Source: Streptomyces lavendofoliae (lineage in GTDB: Bacteria; Actinomycetota; Actinomycetes; Streptomycetales; Streptomycetaceae). Taken from it: a stretch of DNA of 64,000 nucleotides. The notes beneath the pieces were generated by a model. The model searched no databases and was not told the origin of the DNA. It was given only the letters and a program-made list of their open reading frames with translations. Below, one piece after another: positions 7,393-15,861 of this stretch; position 1 is the first letter of the stretch, and every line of letters starts with the position of its first letter. The stretch is taken from assembly GCF_014649735.1 (NCBI RefSeq), contig NZ_BMTP01000001.1:248001-312000 (forward strand), written 5' to 3'. A program made the translations under genes and the position numbers.

Positions 7393-9189
7393 TCAGCCCC
7401 GGTAGATCGCCTCGATCTCGTCGGCGAAGTCCTTGGCCACCACGTTGCGCTTCAGCTTCAGCGACGGCGTGATGTGACCGGCCTCCTCCGTGAACTGGGA
7501 GGTGAGGACGCGGAACTTGCGCACCGATTCCGCCTTGGAGACCGCCGCGTTGCCGTCGTCCACGGCCCGCTGCACCTCCGCCAGCAGGTCCGGGTCCTCG
7601 CGCAGCGACGCCGCCGTCGAGCCGGCCGGCTTGCCGTGCTCGGCGGCCCAGCGGACCAGGAACTCCTCGTCGAGGGTGACCAGCGCGCCCACGAACGGGC
7701 GGCCGTCGCCGACCACCATGCACTCGGCGACCAGCGCGTGACCGCGGATGCGGTCCTCGATCACCGCGGGGGCGACGTTCTTGCCGCCGGCGGTGACCAG
7801 GATCTCCTTCTTGCGGCCCGTGATGGCCAGATAGCCGTCCTCGTCCAGCGTGCCGATGTCCCCGGTGTGGAACCAGCCGTCGGCCAGCGCCTCGGCCGTC
7901 GCGGACTCGTTCTTCCAGTAGCCCGAGAAGACGTGCTCGCCGTGGATGAGCACCTCGCCGTCGTCCGCGATCCGCACCACCGAGCCGGGCAGCGGCTGGC
8001 CCACGGTGCCGATCTTGGGGCGGTCGTACGGGTTGAACGCGGTCGCCGCGCACGTCTCCGTCAGGCCGTAGCCCTCCAGGACGGTGAGGCCGATGCCGCG
8101 GTAGAAGTGACCCAGCCGCTCGCCCAGCGGCGCCCCGCCCGAGACGGCCGCCTGACAGCGCCCGCCCAGGACCGCGCGCAGCTTGCTGTAGACCAGCTTG
8201 TCGAAGACGAAGTGCTTCAGCCTCAGGCCCAGCGACGGGCCCTCGGGCGTGGAGGTGGCGCGGCTGTAGTCGATGGCCGCCTGCGCGGCCTTGTCGAAGA
8301 TCTTGCCCTTGCCCTCAGCCTGCGCCTTGGCGCGCGCCGAGTTGTACACCTTCTCGAAGACGCGCGGGACGCCCAGGATCAGCGTCGGCTTGAAGGCGGC
8401 CAGCTCGTCGGTGAGTTCCTTGATGTCCGGTACGCAGCCGAGGCGGATCGGCGCCAGGACGGAGCCGACCTCGATGAGCCGCCCGAAGACGTGCGCGGCC
8501 GGGAGGAACAGCAGCGCCGAGCACTCGCCGGTGCGGAACAGCGGCTTGAGCCGCTCCACGACGTTGCCGCACTCGGCGAAGAAGTTGCGGTGCGTCAGGA
8601 CGCAGCCCTTGGGGCGGCCCGTGGTGCCGGAGGTGTAGACGATCGTCGCGATGTCGTCGGCCTTGGCGGCCGACGTCGCCTCGTCGACGGCCTCCTCGGA
8701 CACCTCGGCCCCGGCGGCGGTCAGTTCGTCCACGCCGCCCTGGTCCAGGCGCCAGACGTGCCGCAGCTCCGGAAGGTTCTCACGTACGGACTCCACCGCG
8801 GCGGCGTGCGTCCCGGTCTCCACGATCGCCGCGACCGCGCCGGAGTCGCCCAGGATCCACTGCACCTGCTCGGCGGAGCTGGTCTCGTAGACCGGCACCG
8901 TCACCGCGCCGGCGCTCCAGATGGCGAAGTCCATCTGGACCCACTCGTACCGGGTGCGGGAGATCAGGGCGACCCGGTCACCCGGGCGCACGCCCTTGGC
9001 GATCAGGCCCTTGGCGGCGGCCCGGACCTCGGCAAGGAACCGGGTGGCGGTGACGTCCGTCCACACGCCGTCCACCTTGCGGCCCATGACGGCGACATCT
9101 GGGTGCTGAGCGGCATTGCGGCGGATGAGATCCGTCAGGTTGCCGTCCGTGGGGACCTCGTACAGGGCCGGAAGGCTGAACTCGCGCAA
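7393..9189 (-). CDS. Long-chain fatty acyl-CoA ligase (FadD15-like)
   Basis: A 598-aa AMP-forming ligase that activates long-chain fatty acids to acyl-CoA through an acyl-adenylate. Motifs in order: P-loop-like TIVYTSGTTGRPKG (about residue 185), acyl-binding region, LEGYGLTETCAA, DGWFHTGDIG and the C-terminal hinge/lysine motif ITGRKKEILVTAGGKNVAP. Length and order match FadD15-type ANL enzymes. Translation starts at TTG 9189, supported by GAGGAG nine bases upstream on the coding strand. It stands alone and converges on the PimB-like gene across the repeat region. The physiological fatty acid cannot be read from sequence. Confidence 0.93.
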   Translation of the reverse strand: MREFSLPALYEVPTDGNLTDLIRRNAAQHPDVAVMGRKVDGVWTDVTATRFLAEVRAAAKGLIAKGVRPGDRVALISRTRYEWVQMDFAIWSAGAVTVPVYETSSAEQVQWILGDSGAVAAIVETGTHAAAVESVRENLPELRHVWRLDQGGVDELTAAGAEVSEEAVDEATSAAKADDIATIVYTSGTTGRPKGCVLTHRNFFAECGNVVERLKPLFRTGECSALLFLPAAHVFGRLIEVGSVLAPIRLGCVPDIKELTDELAAFKPTLILGVPRVFEKVYNSARAKAQAEGKGKIFDKAAQAAIDYSRATSTPEGPSLGLRLKHFVFDKLVYSKLRAVLGGRCQAAVSGGAPLGERLGHFYRGIGLTVLEGYGLTETCAATAFNPYDRPKIGTVGQPLPGSVVRIADDGEVLIHGEHVFSGYWKNESATAEALADGWFHTGDIGTLDEDGYLAITGRKKEILVTAGGKNVAPAVIEDRIRGHALVAECMVVGDGRPFVGALVTLDEEFLVRWAAEHGKPAGSTAASLREDPDLLAEVQRAVDDGNAAVSKAESVRKFRVLTSQFTEEAGHITPSLKLKRNVVAKDFADEIEAIYRG

Positions 9190-9446
9190 AACTGCTGCTC
9201 CTCATCGGGCGCCGGCGCCACGGCTCTGTGTGATGCACCGGTTGCGGTCCAAGATCGGGCAGGTGCTCGGTGGGGGCGAGCACGACTGGACTGCCCGGAC
9301 GTTACCCACCAGTACAGGGTTCCCGATAGGGGCGCCGGTCAGATGTTCGCTGCGTCACACGTGAATGGCTGTACTTGACGCACAGTAGTCCACTCCTGTC
9401 ACGACCCGGAAGTAACCGCAGGTCCGACCCCCTATGGTGGGGTGCC

Positions 9447-10223
9447 ATGGGTGGCATGAGGGTCAACGTGATCAGCGACGTGCACGGGAACGCCGAGGAC
9501 CTGGCGACGGCGGGGGACGGCGCCGACGCCCTGATATGCCTGGGTGACCTGGTGCTCTTCCTCGACTACCACGACCACTCGCGCGGCATCTTCCCCGACC
9601 TCTTCGGCACCGAGAACGCCGACCGGCTGGTGGAGCTGCGCACCGCCCGCCGCTTCGACGAGGCGCGGGAGCTGGGCCGCCGCCTGTGGGCCGAGCTGGA
9701 CGTGGACCGGGAGACGGCCATCGAGGCCGCCGTGCGCCGGCAGTACGCCGCGCTGTTCGCCGCCTTCCCCACGCCGACCTACGCCACGTACGGCAACGTC
9801 GACCTCCCCAACCTCTGGCACGAGTACGCCGCCCCCGGCACCACCGTCCTGGACGGGCAGCGCGTCGAGATCGGCGGCCGGGTCTTCGGCTTCGTCGGCG
9901 GCGGCCTGCGCACGCCGATGCGCACCCCGTACGAGATCTCCGACGAGGAGTACGCGGCCAAGGTCGAGGCCCTGGGCGAGGTGGACGTGCTGTGCTCGCA
10001 CATCCCGCCGGAGGTGCCGGACCTGACGTACGACACGGTCGCGCGCCGCTTCGAGCGCGGCAGCCGCGCCCTGCTCGACGCCATCCGCCGCACCCGCCCC
10101 CGCTACGCGCTCTTCGGCCACGTCCACCAGCCGCTGACGCGGCGCATGCGGATCGGGGCGACCGAGTGCGTGAACGTCGGGCATTTCGCGTCGACCGGGC
10201 GGCCATGGGCCCTGGAATGGTGA
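9447..10223 (+). CDS. Metallophosphoesterase (calcineurin-like)
   Basis: A 258-aa cytoplasmic phosphoesterase. It has DVHGN near the N-terminus, CLGDL about 20 residues later, GNVDLP, CSHIPPE and GHVHQP near the C-terminus, which together give the dimetal site of the calcineurin-like fold (D-x-H, GD, GNxx, H, GHxH). An insertion between GD and GN is larger than in small YfcE-like members. Start: ATG 9447 gives MGGMRVNVISDVHGN, and ATG 9456 is an equally possible start. It is divergent from the acyl-CoA ligase. No specific substrate can be assigned. Confidence 0.88.
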   Translation: MGGMRVNVISDVHGNAEDLATAGDGADALICLGDLVLFLDYHDHSRGIFPDLFGTENADRLVELRTARRFDEARELGRRLWAELDVDRETAIEAAVRRQYAALFAAFPTPTYATYGNVDLPNLWHEYAAPGTTVLDGQRVEIGGRVFGFVGGGLRTPMRTPYEISDEEYAAKVEALGEVDVLCSHIPPEVPDLTYDTVARRFERGSRALLDAIRRTRPRYALFGHVHQPLTRRMRIGATECVNVGHFASTGRPWALEW

Positions 10224-10287
10224 ACCCCGCCCACGCGATAGCCTTCACCCCACAGGGAATCGGTACCGCACTGGAGGAGCCACGGCG

Positions 10288-10740
10288 ATGGCGGAACACA
10301 CCAGCTCGACCATTGAGATCGAGGCGGCACCGGCCGACGTCATGGGAGTGATCGCCGACTTCGCGCGCTACCCGGAGTGGACGGGCGAGGTCAAGGAGGC
10401 GGAGGTCCTGGAGAGGGACGCCGCCGGCCGCGCCGGGAAGGTCCGCCTGCTGCTCGACGCCGGCGCCATCAAGGACGACCACACCCTCGCGTACACCTGG
10501 ACCGGCGACCACGAGGTGGGCTGGACGCTGGTCAAGTCCCAGATGCTCCGCGCCTTGGACGGCTCCTACCGCCTCAGGCCGCTGGACGGCGGCGCACGCA
10601 CCGAGGTGACGTACCAGCTGACGGTGGACGTCAAGATCCCGATGCTGGGCATGATCAAGCGCAAGGCCGAGAAGGTCATCATCGACCGCGCCCTGGCCGG
10701 CCTGAAGAAGCGCGTCGAGTCCGCCCCCGCCTCCTCCTGA
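10288..10740 (+). CDS. SRPBCC-family cyclase/dehydrase-like lipid-binding protein
   Basis: A 150-aa START/SRPBCC (polyketide_cyc2) protein. It begins STIEIEAAPADVMGVIADFARYPEW, the usual opening strand and helix, and ends in the long C-terminal helix KAEKVIIDRALAGLKKRVE. Such proteins hold hydrophobic ligands in a deep pocket; most in Streptomyces are uncharacterised and not polyketide cyclases. ATG 10288 follows GGAG (10275-10278). The next gene, an ArsA-like ATPase, starts 29 bp after its stop, so the two are probably co-transcribed. Confidence 0.85.
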   Translation: MAEHTSSTIEIEAAPADVMGVIADFARYPEWTGEVKEAEVLERDAAGRAGKVRLLLDAGAIKDDHTLAYTWTGDHEVGWTLVKSQMLRALDGSYRLRPLDGGARTEVTYQLTVDVKIPMLGMIKRKAEKVIIDRALAGLKKRVESAPASS

Positions 10741-10769
10741 CCCCGGCCCGCCCCGTAGCGTCTCGGCGC

Positions 10770-11918
10770 ATGCGAACCATCCTGGTCACCGGCCCCGGCG
10801 GCGCCGGGCGCACGACCGTCGCCGCCGCGACCGCCCTCGGCGGGGCCCGCCGGGGCCGGCGGACCCTGTTCCTGACCGGCGAGCGGGCGGTGCCCGGCGA
10901 CTGGTTCGACGAGGGCCCCGACGGCGGCCACCGGCCGGTCGTGCGCCACGTCGATTCCGGCGCCCACTTCCGCGCCGAGCTGCTGGCCCTCCAGGAGCGC
11001 GCCGCCCCCGCGCTCGGGCTGCTCGGCGCCACCCCGCTCGCCGGCGAGGAGCTCACCGAGCTGCCCGGCAGCGACCGGTTCGCGCTGCTCGACGCCCTGC
11101 GGCAGGCCGCCGCCGAGGACTGGGACCTGCTCGTCGTCGACATGCCGCCCGTCCTCGACGCCGTCGCCGTCCTGGCCCTGCCCGAGCAGCTGCGCCGCTA
11201 CCTGCGCCGCCTCCTGCCGTCCGAGCGGCAGGCGGCCCGCGCGCTGCGGCCCGTGCTCGCCCAGCTCGCCGGCGTACCGATGCCCGCCGACTGGCTGTAC
11301 GAGGCCGCCGCCCGCCGCGACACCGAACTCGCCGCCGTCCAGGCCCTCATCGAGGCCCCGTCCACCACCGTCCGGCTGGTCGCCGAACCCGGTCCGGCCG
11401 CCGCCCGCACCCTGCGCGCCGCCCGCGCGGGGCTGGCCCTGTACCGCCTCGCCACGGAGCCGGTCGTCGCCAACCGGATGCTGCCCACCACGTCCGCCGA
11501 CCCCTGGCTGGCCGGGCTCGCCGCACAGCAGCAGGCGCACCTGAAGGCCATGGGCGACGGCGAGGGCGATCCGCGCGAGCTGCCGCACCTCGGCCACGCC
11601 CCGCGGACCGCCGGGGACCTGGCGCGGCTGGAGCCCCCCGCCGCCCCGTCCGCTCCCGTGCCGCCCTGGACCGTGGAGGACCGCCGGGAGGCCGACGGCG
11701 TGCTGGTGTGGCGCGTCGCCCTGCCCGGAGCGGACAAACCGGACCTTGGCCTCGTCCGCCGCGGCGACGAACTGGTGCTCACCACCGGCCCCTTCCGCCG
11801 CGCCGTGCCGCTGCCGTCCGCCCTCCGCCGCTGCACCGTCTCCGGGGCCGCGCTCGACGACGGGGCGCTGAGCGTCCGCTTCGTCCCCGACCCGGATTTG
11901 TGGCCCCGCACGCGGTAA
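10770..11918 (+). CDS. ArsA/Get3-like P-loop ATPase
   Basis: A 382-aa SIMIBI-class ATPase. The N-terminus MRTILVTGPGGAGRTTVAAATA has the deviant P-loop of the ArsA/Get3/MinD group, though the usual signature Lys positions are Ala and Arg here. LLVVDMPPVLDA is the Walker B region. A C-terminal domain after residue 290 ends in a beta-rich module like the small alpha-crystallin-like tail of actinobacterial Get3 homologues (WRVALPGADKPDLGLVRRGDELVLTTG). Arsenite export is unlikely because no arsB or arsR is near; the role is unknown. It sits between an SRPBCC gene and the SCO2127-like gene in one orientation. Confidence 0.8.
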   Translation: MRTILVTGPGGAGRTTVAAATALGGARRGRRTLFLTGERAVPGDWFDEGPDGGHRPVVRHVDSGAHFRAELLALQERAAPALGLLGATPLAGEELTELPGSDRFALLDALRQAAAEDWDLLVVDMPPVLDAVAVLALPEQLRRYLRRLLPSERQAARALRPVLAQLAGVPMPADWLYEAAARRDTELAAVQALIEAPSTTVRLVAEPGPAAARTLRAARAGLALYRLATEPVVANRMLPTTSADPWLAGLAAQQQAHLKAMGDGEGDPRELPHLGHAPRTAGDLARLEPPAAPSAPVPPWTVEDRREADGVLVWRVALPGADKPDLGLVRRGDELVLTTGPFRRAVPLPSALRRCTVSGAALDDGALSVRFVPDPDLWPRTR

Positions 11919-11956
11919 CGTCGGGAGTACCACCCACGCTGCCGCAGGAGTACGCC

Positions 11957-12394
11957 ATGAGCGATGCCACCCAGCATCCCGACGCCGACGCCTGGGCGAG
12001 GGCATGCGCCGAGGACCTGGCCGAGGAGAAGGCCCGCCGCCGCGGCACCGACGCCCCGCCGCCCGGCAGCGCCGCCGAGGAGCTGCGCAAGCTCGTCGAC
12101 GCGGTCGCCGACAAGGTCGCCTCCCTGCGCACCCCGCTGCTCGGCATGGGCGCCCAGGGCGCCGTGCAGCAGTTCGTCAGCCAGGCGAAGGCCGCCGTCG
12201 AACCGGTCATCGAGCGGAACCCCCAGGTCTTCGACCACCTCGCCGCCGCCGGCAACGAGCTGCTGGCCGCCTACCGCTCCGCCGTCGAGGGCCAGGAACG
12301 CCGCTGGACCCGCGGACCGGACACCCCTCCCTCCACCGGGGCCGGACGGGACGACGACGGTCCGGACACGACCGAGCACATCGACCTCGACTGA
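11957..12394 (+). CDS. SCO2127-like protein upstream of glucokinase (DUF5304-type)
   Basis: A 145-aa acidic, Ala-rich, helix-rich cytoplasmic protein with a disordered tail ending EHIDLD. ATG 11957 is preceded by GCAGGAG (11944-11950). It lies 50 bp upstream of glkA in the same orientation. Literature knowledge: the orthologue SCO2127, next to glkA in S. coelicolor, has been linked to glucose uptake and carbon catabolite repression, so this pairing is conserved. The molecular function is not evident from the sequence: no catalytic or DNA-binding motif is visible. Confidence 0.8.
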   Translation: MSDATQHPDADAWARACAEDLAEEKARRRGTDAPPPGSAAEELRKLVDAVADKVASLRTPLLGMGAQGAVQQFVSQAKAAVEPVIERNPQVFDHLAAAGNELLAAYRSAVEGQERRWTRGPDTPPSTGAGRDDDGPDTTEHIDLD

Positions 12395-12444
12395 CACCGG
12401 GTACGGTTGGCCGTAGCGGGGCTCGACCGAAAACTGAGGGACAC

Positions 12445-13386
12445 ATGGGACTCACCATCGGCGTCGACATCGGCGGCACGAAGATCGCGGCCGGAGTGGT
12501 CGACGAGGAGGGCACGATCCTCGACACCCACAAGGTGCCCACCCCGCCGACCGCCGAAGGCATCGTCGACGCGATCTGCGCGGCCGTCTCCGAGGCCGGC
12601 AAGGGTCATGACATCGAGGCCGTCGGCATCGGCGCCGCGGGGTACGTCGACGACAAGCGCGCCACGGTCCTCTTCGCGCCCAACATCCAGTGGCGGCACG
12701 AGCCGCTGAAGGACAAGGTCGAACAGCGCGTCGGGCTGCCCGTGGTCGTGGAGAACGACGCCAACGCGGCTGCCTGGGGCGAGTACAAGTTCGGCGCCGG
12801 CAAGGGCCACGAGGACGTCATCTGCATCACGCTCGGCACCGGCCTCGGCGGCGGCATCATCATCGGCAACAAGCTGCGCCGCGGCCGCTTCGGCGTGGCC
12901 GCCGAGTTCGGCCACATCCGGGTCGTCCCGGACGGCCTGCTCTGCGGGTGCGGCAGCCAGGGCTGCTGGGAGCAGTACGCCTCCGGGCGCGCCCTCGTGC
13001 GGTACGCCAAGCAGCGCGCCAACGCCACCCCGGAGAACGCCACGATCCTGCTCGGGCTCGGCGACGGCACCCCCGCGGGCATCGAGGGCAAGCACATCTC
13101 GGAGGCCGCCCGCCAGGGCTGCCCCGTCGCCGTCGACTCGTTCCGCGAGCTGGCCCGCTGGGCCGGTGCGGGCCTGGCCGACCTGGCCTCGCTGTTCGAC
13201 CCGTCGGCGTTCATCGTGGGCGGCGGCGTCTCGGACGAGGGCGAGCTGGTCCTCGGCCCGATCCGCAAGTCGTTCCGGCGCTGGCTGATCGGCGGACAGT
13301 GGCGGCCGCACGCCCAGGTCCTCGCCGCCCAGCTGGGCGGCAAGGCCGGTCTCGTCGGCGCCGCCGACCTGGCCCGCCAGGGCTGA
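12445..13386 (+). CDS. glkA: Glucokinase, ROK family
   Basis: A 313-aa ATP-dependent glucokinase feeding glucose into glycolysis and, in Streptomyces, mediating carbon catabolite repression. It has the phosphate-1 loop GVDIGGTKIAAGVVD, the sugar-binding ENDANAAAWGEY, LGTGLGGGIIIG, the catalytic/ROK zinc motif EFGHIRV...CGCGSQGCWEQYASG with the Cys ligands, and FIVGGGVSDEG near the C-terminus. It lacks an N-terminal HTH, so it is a kinase and not a ROK repressor. ATG 12445 follows GAGGGACAC. A 19-bp perfect hairpin 17 bp downstream ends the transcript. Confidence 0.97.
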   Translation: MGLTIGVDIGGTKIAAGVVDEEGTILDTHKVPTPPTAEGIVDAICAAVSEAGKGHDIEAVGIGAAGYVDDKRATVLFAPNIQWRHEPLKDKVEQRVGLPVVVENDANAAAWGEYKFGAGKGHEDVICITLGTGLGGGIIIGNKLRRGRFGVAAEFGHIRVVPDGLLCGCGSQGCWEQYASGRALVRYAKQRANATPENATILLGLGDGTPAGIEGKHISEAARQGCPVAVDSFRELARWAGAGLADLASLFDPSAFIVGGGVSDEGELVLGPIRKSFRRWLIGGQWRPHAQVLAAQLGGKAGLVGAADLARQG

Positions 13387-13402
13387 GCCACCCCGCTCGT
13401 AC

Positions 13403-13446
13403 GACGGTGCCCGCCGCGTCCTCGCCCGGACGCGGCGGGCACCGTC
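13403..13446 (+). terminator. Strong terminator after glkA
   Basis: Arms 13403-13421 and 13428-13446 are perfectly complementary over 19 bp with a 6-nt TCGCCC loop. It is 17 bp after the glkA stop and only 13 bp before the next start codon. Confidence 0.9.
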
Positions 13447-13459
13447 ATATCGTGCTGCT

Positions 13460-14230
13460 ATGCCGATCACCGAGCTGCTCAACTCGCGCACCGAGCCGGA
13501 CGGTTCCGCCGTGGTGCGGGTGCTCAGTTACAACGTCCGCTCGATGCGGGACGACGAGGACGCCCTCGCGCGGGTGATCCGGGCCTGCGCGCCGGACATC
13601 GTGTTCATCCAGGAGGCGCCCCGCTTCTTCCGCTGGCGCAAGCACGCCGCCCGGCTCGCCTCGAAGAGCGGTCTGCTGGTGCTGGGCGGCGGCGCGACCG
13701 CGGCCGGGCCGCTGCTGCTCTGCTCGCTGCGGGCGACGGTGGAGCGGACGGAGGACGTCCTGCTGCCGCTCACCCCCGGCCTGCACCGGCGGGGCTTCGC
13801 GACCGCGGTCGTCCGCGTCGGGGGTGTCCGGCTGGGCTTGCTCGGCTGCCACCTGAGCCTCCAGGCCCGCGAGCGGTACGACCAGGCCGGGATGCTCCTC
13901 GACCGGCTGGCCGCCCTCGACACCCCGCACGCGATCGCGGCCGGCGACATCAACGACGAGCCGGACGGGCGTGCCTTCCGGCGGCTGGCGGCCGGCCTCC
14001 AGGACTGCTGGTCGGTCCGGCCCTGGGGCGGGGAGCACACCTGGAACCCCGCCGACCCGCACAAGCGGATCGACGCGGTCTTCGCCACCAAGGGGATCGA
14101 GGTGCTGGGCTGCGGCGTCCCGGGCCCGGGGGACCTGCCGGGCATCACCGACGCCGACCTGAGGGCCGCCACGGACCACCTCCCGGTCCTGGCGGCCCTG
14201 CGGGTGCCCCCGGAGACGCAGGACGCGTGA
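13460..14230 (+). CDS. Endonuclease/exonuclease/phosphatase-family hydrolase
   Basis: A 256-aa EEP-superfamily enzyme. VLSYNVRSM carries the first Asn, FIQEAP the metal-binding Glu, HLSLQ the central His, AAGDINDEP the Asp/Asn pair, and ATDHLPVLA the terminal Asp-His dyad. Family members cut nucleic acids or hydrolyse phosphodiester and phosphoinositide bonds, so the substrate is undetermined. ATG 13460 is only 13 bp past the glkA terminator stem, leaving no room for a normal promoter. A start at GTG 13513 (VLSYNVRS) would move it away from the hairpin. Expression must use read-through or a promoter inside the glkA 3' end. Confidence 0.88.
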   Translation: MPITELLNSRTEPDGSAVVRVLSYNVRSMRDDEDALARVIRACAPDIVFIQEAPRFFRWRKHAARLASKSGLLVLGGGATAAGPLLLCSLRATVERTEDVLLPLTPGLHRRGFATAVVRVGGVRLGLLGCHLSLQARERYDQAGMLLDRLAALDTPHAIAAGDINDEPDGRAFRRLAAGLQDCWSVRPWGGEHTWNPADPHKRIDAVFATKGIEVLGCGVPGPGDLPGITDADLRAATDHLPVLAALRVPPETQDA

Positions 14231-14282
14231 CCCCGAGGCGCCGGCGCCCCCGCAGCCGGCTTTCCGTCCGGGGCCGGAGAGG

Positions 14283-14846
14283 TCAGACCACCGCGCCGCG
14301 ACCGGGGTCGTCGCCGTCCTCGTCGTCACCGCTGCGCATCCGGGCCACCAGGGTGGCGAAGCCGCCCAGGAAGCCGCCGATGCACAGCGTGGTGAGCCAC
14401 CAGGTCATGTCCCACCGCAGTATCACGGCGAGCAGCATCAGCACCGGGCCGCCGATGACCCCGAGCCAGGCGAACTTCGCCGTCGCGTCGGCCTCCGGCA
14501 GCGGCGGCGGCTCCGGCGGCACGAAGTGGCCCTCGTCGGTGTCGTCGAGGTCGTCGTCCTTCGCGTCGGAGACCTGGTAGTCGCGCGGGCCCCCGGGACC
14601 CACACCCGGGGCGAACACCACGGAGCCGCCCAGCGGCCTGTCCGGCGTCCCCGGCTCCGGCGCCGCCGTCCCGGGCACGTCGTTGACGTCGTCCTCCATC
14701 AGGGCCAGGTCCTCGATCGACTTGAACGGCTTGGCGCCGGGCGGGTCCGCCGGCTCCTCGCCGTACCCGGCGACGATCGCCGCCCAGGCCGCCTCCTCGT
14801 CGAAAGGCTGCTCGTCCCGCTTGTCCGAGTCGTGCTGTTCAGCCAC
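14283..14846 (-). CDS. Small membrane protein with acidic cytoplasmic N-terminus
   Basis: A 187-aa protein. Residues 1 to about 120 are acidic, proline-rich and probably disordered (SIEDLALMEDDVNDVPG). Two predicted transmembrane helices follow (AWLGVIGGPVLMLLAVI and WWLTTLCIGGFLGGFATLV), and the tail is acidic. GTG 14846 is chosen because it overlaps the upstream hydrolase stop by 8 bp and has GGGGAGGGAG upstream, which suggests translational coupling. No known domain is recognised; it is a conserved actinomycete-type protein of unknown function. Confidence 0.8.
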   Translation of the reverse strand: MAEQHDSDKRDEQPFDEEAAWAAIVAGYGEEPADPPGAKPFKSIEDLALMEDDVNDVPGTAAPEPGTPDRPLGGSVVFAPGVGPGGPRDYQVSDAKDDDLDDTDEGHFVPPEPPPLPEADATAKFAWLGVIGGPVLMLLAVILRWDMTWWLTTLCIGGFLGGFATLVARMRSGDDEDGDDPGRGAVV

Positions 14847-15645
14847 CGGTCGTGCTCCCTCCCCGGGCCTCCGGCATGGGAAACCCCGATGTGCCGGTAC
14901 TCGGAGCGAGACGGCCGACGAACGCGTGGCTCTCCTCGAAGATCCGCTCCGCGTCGTGGTCCAACGTCGCCACGTGGTAGCTCTGTTCCAGCAGGATCTC
15001 CTTGACGTCCGTGGAGGAGATCCGGCCGAGGATCCGCGCCGAGTCGGCGGGCGGCACGACATGGTCCCGCGGGCTGTGCAGCAGCAGCACGGGCTGGGTC
15101 ACCTGCGGCAGCTCGGCGTCCACCAAACGGAAGAAGCGGCGCATCGAGTGGGCCGCGTGCAGCGGCACCCGGTCGTAGGCGAGCTCCCGCACGCCCTCCT
15201 TGGCGATGTCGCTCGCGATGCCGGGCCGCGACGGCACCAGGTGGCGCACGACGGGCAGCGCGTGGGCGGCGGCCCCGTGCACCTTGTTGGCCGGGTTCAC
15301 CAGGACGAGGCCCGCCACCCCGTCCCCGTGCTTGGCGGCGAGCCGCAGCGCCAGCGCCCCGCCCATGGAGAGGCCGAAGACGAAGACCTGGCCGCACCGC
15401 TCCCGCAGGGCGCGCAGCTCGCGGTCCACCTCGGCGTACCAGTCCTGCCAGCCGGTCACCTGCATGTCCTGCCAGCGCGTGCCGTGGCCGGGGAGCAGCG
15501 GCAGGGACACGGTCAGACCGCGCTCGGCCAGGTACGCGGCCCAGGGCCGCAGCGACTGCGGCGAACCGGTGAAGCCGTGACAGAGCAGCACGCCGACCTC
15601 TCCGCCTTCATGGCGGTACGGCTCGGCTCCAGGGAGGACCGGCAC
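14839..15645 (-). CDS. Alpha/beta hydrolase, monoacylglycerol lipase/esterase-like
   Basis: A 268-aa cytosolic serine hydrolase. LLCHGFTGSP supplies the oxyanion HG motif, FGLSMGGALAL the nucleophile elbow (G-x-S-x-G), and HSPRDHVVPP and SYHVATLDHD the Asp and His of the triad. The short lid resembles carboxylesterase Est30 and bacterial monoacylglycerol lipases. GTG 15645 follows CAGGAGACC, a good SD. It overlaps the next gene (membrane protein) by 8 bp, forming a two-gene unit. It is divergent from the PlsC-type acyltransferase, so a lipid-turnover role is plausible though not shown. Confidence 0.87.
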   Translation of the reverse strand: MPVLPGAEPYRHEGGEVGVLLCHGFTGSPQSLRPWAAYLAERGLTVSLPLLPGHGTRWQDMQVTGWQDWYAEVDRELRALRERCGQVFVFGLSMGGALALRLAAKHGDGVAGLVLVNPANKVHGAAAHALPVVRHLVPSRPGIASDIAKEGVRELAYDRVPLHAAHSMRRFFRLVDAELPQVTQPVLLLHSPRDHVVPPADSARILGRISSTDVKEILLEQSYHVATLDHDAERIFEESHAFVGRLAPSTGTSGFPMPEARGGSTTGG

Positions 15646-15825
15646 CGGGGTCTCCTGTTCGGGGGTTCGATGGGTCTCGGGAAGGTGTACTTCACCGTAC
15701 GCGACCGGGCTGACACCGACCAGATCCGTCGCCGCCCGCGCACGCCCGCGCGACAGCCCCGCCCGAGGGCTCCGCGCGGGCCCCCGCGCGCGGCCCGTGG
15801 GCGGGAGCGGGGGCGCCGGTCGGGT

Positions 15826-15831
15826 TAAGGT
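15826..15831 (+). promoter_or_regulatory. -10 hexamer TAAGGT before the acyltransferase gene
   Basis: TAAGGT lies 30 bp before the TTG start and would place transcription near 15838, leaving room for AGGAGG at 15848-15853. The matching -35 is not clear. Confidence 0.4.
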
Positions 15832-15861
15832 CTGATCGACGGAACACAGGAGGCATTCGAG

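Noticed and set aside
7474..9378. 634-codon plus-strand frame antisense to the acyl-CoA ligase
   Set aside because: The minus-strand frame has all ANL enzyme motifs. The plus frame is His/Arg/Gln-rich without a domain.
10770..11918. Arsenite pump ATPase
   Set aside because: Fold and P-loop fit the Get3/ArsA family, but arsB/arsR/acr3 are absent and no Cys triad for arsenite is visible.
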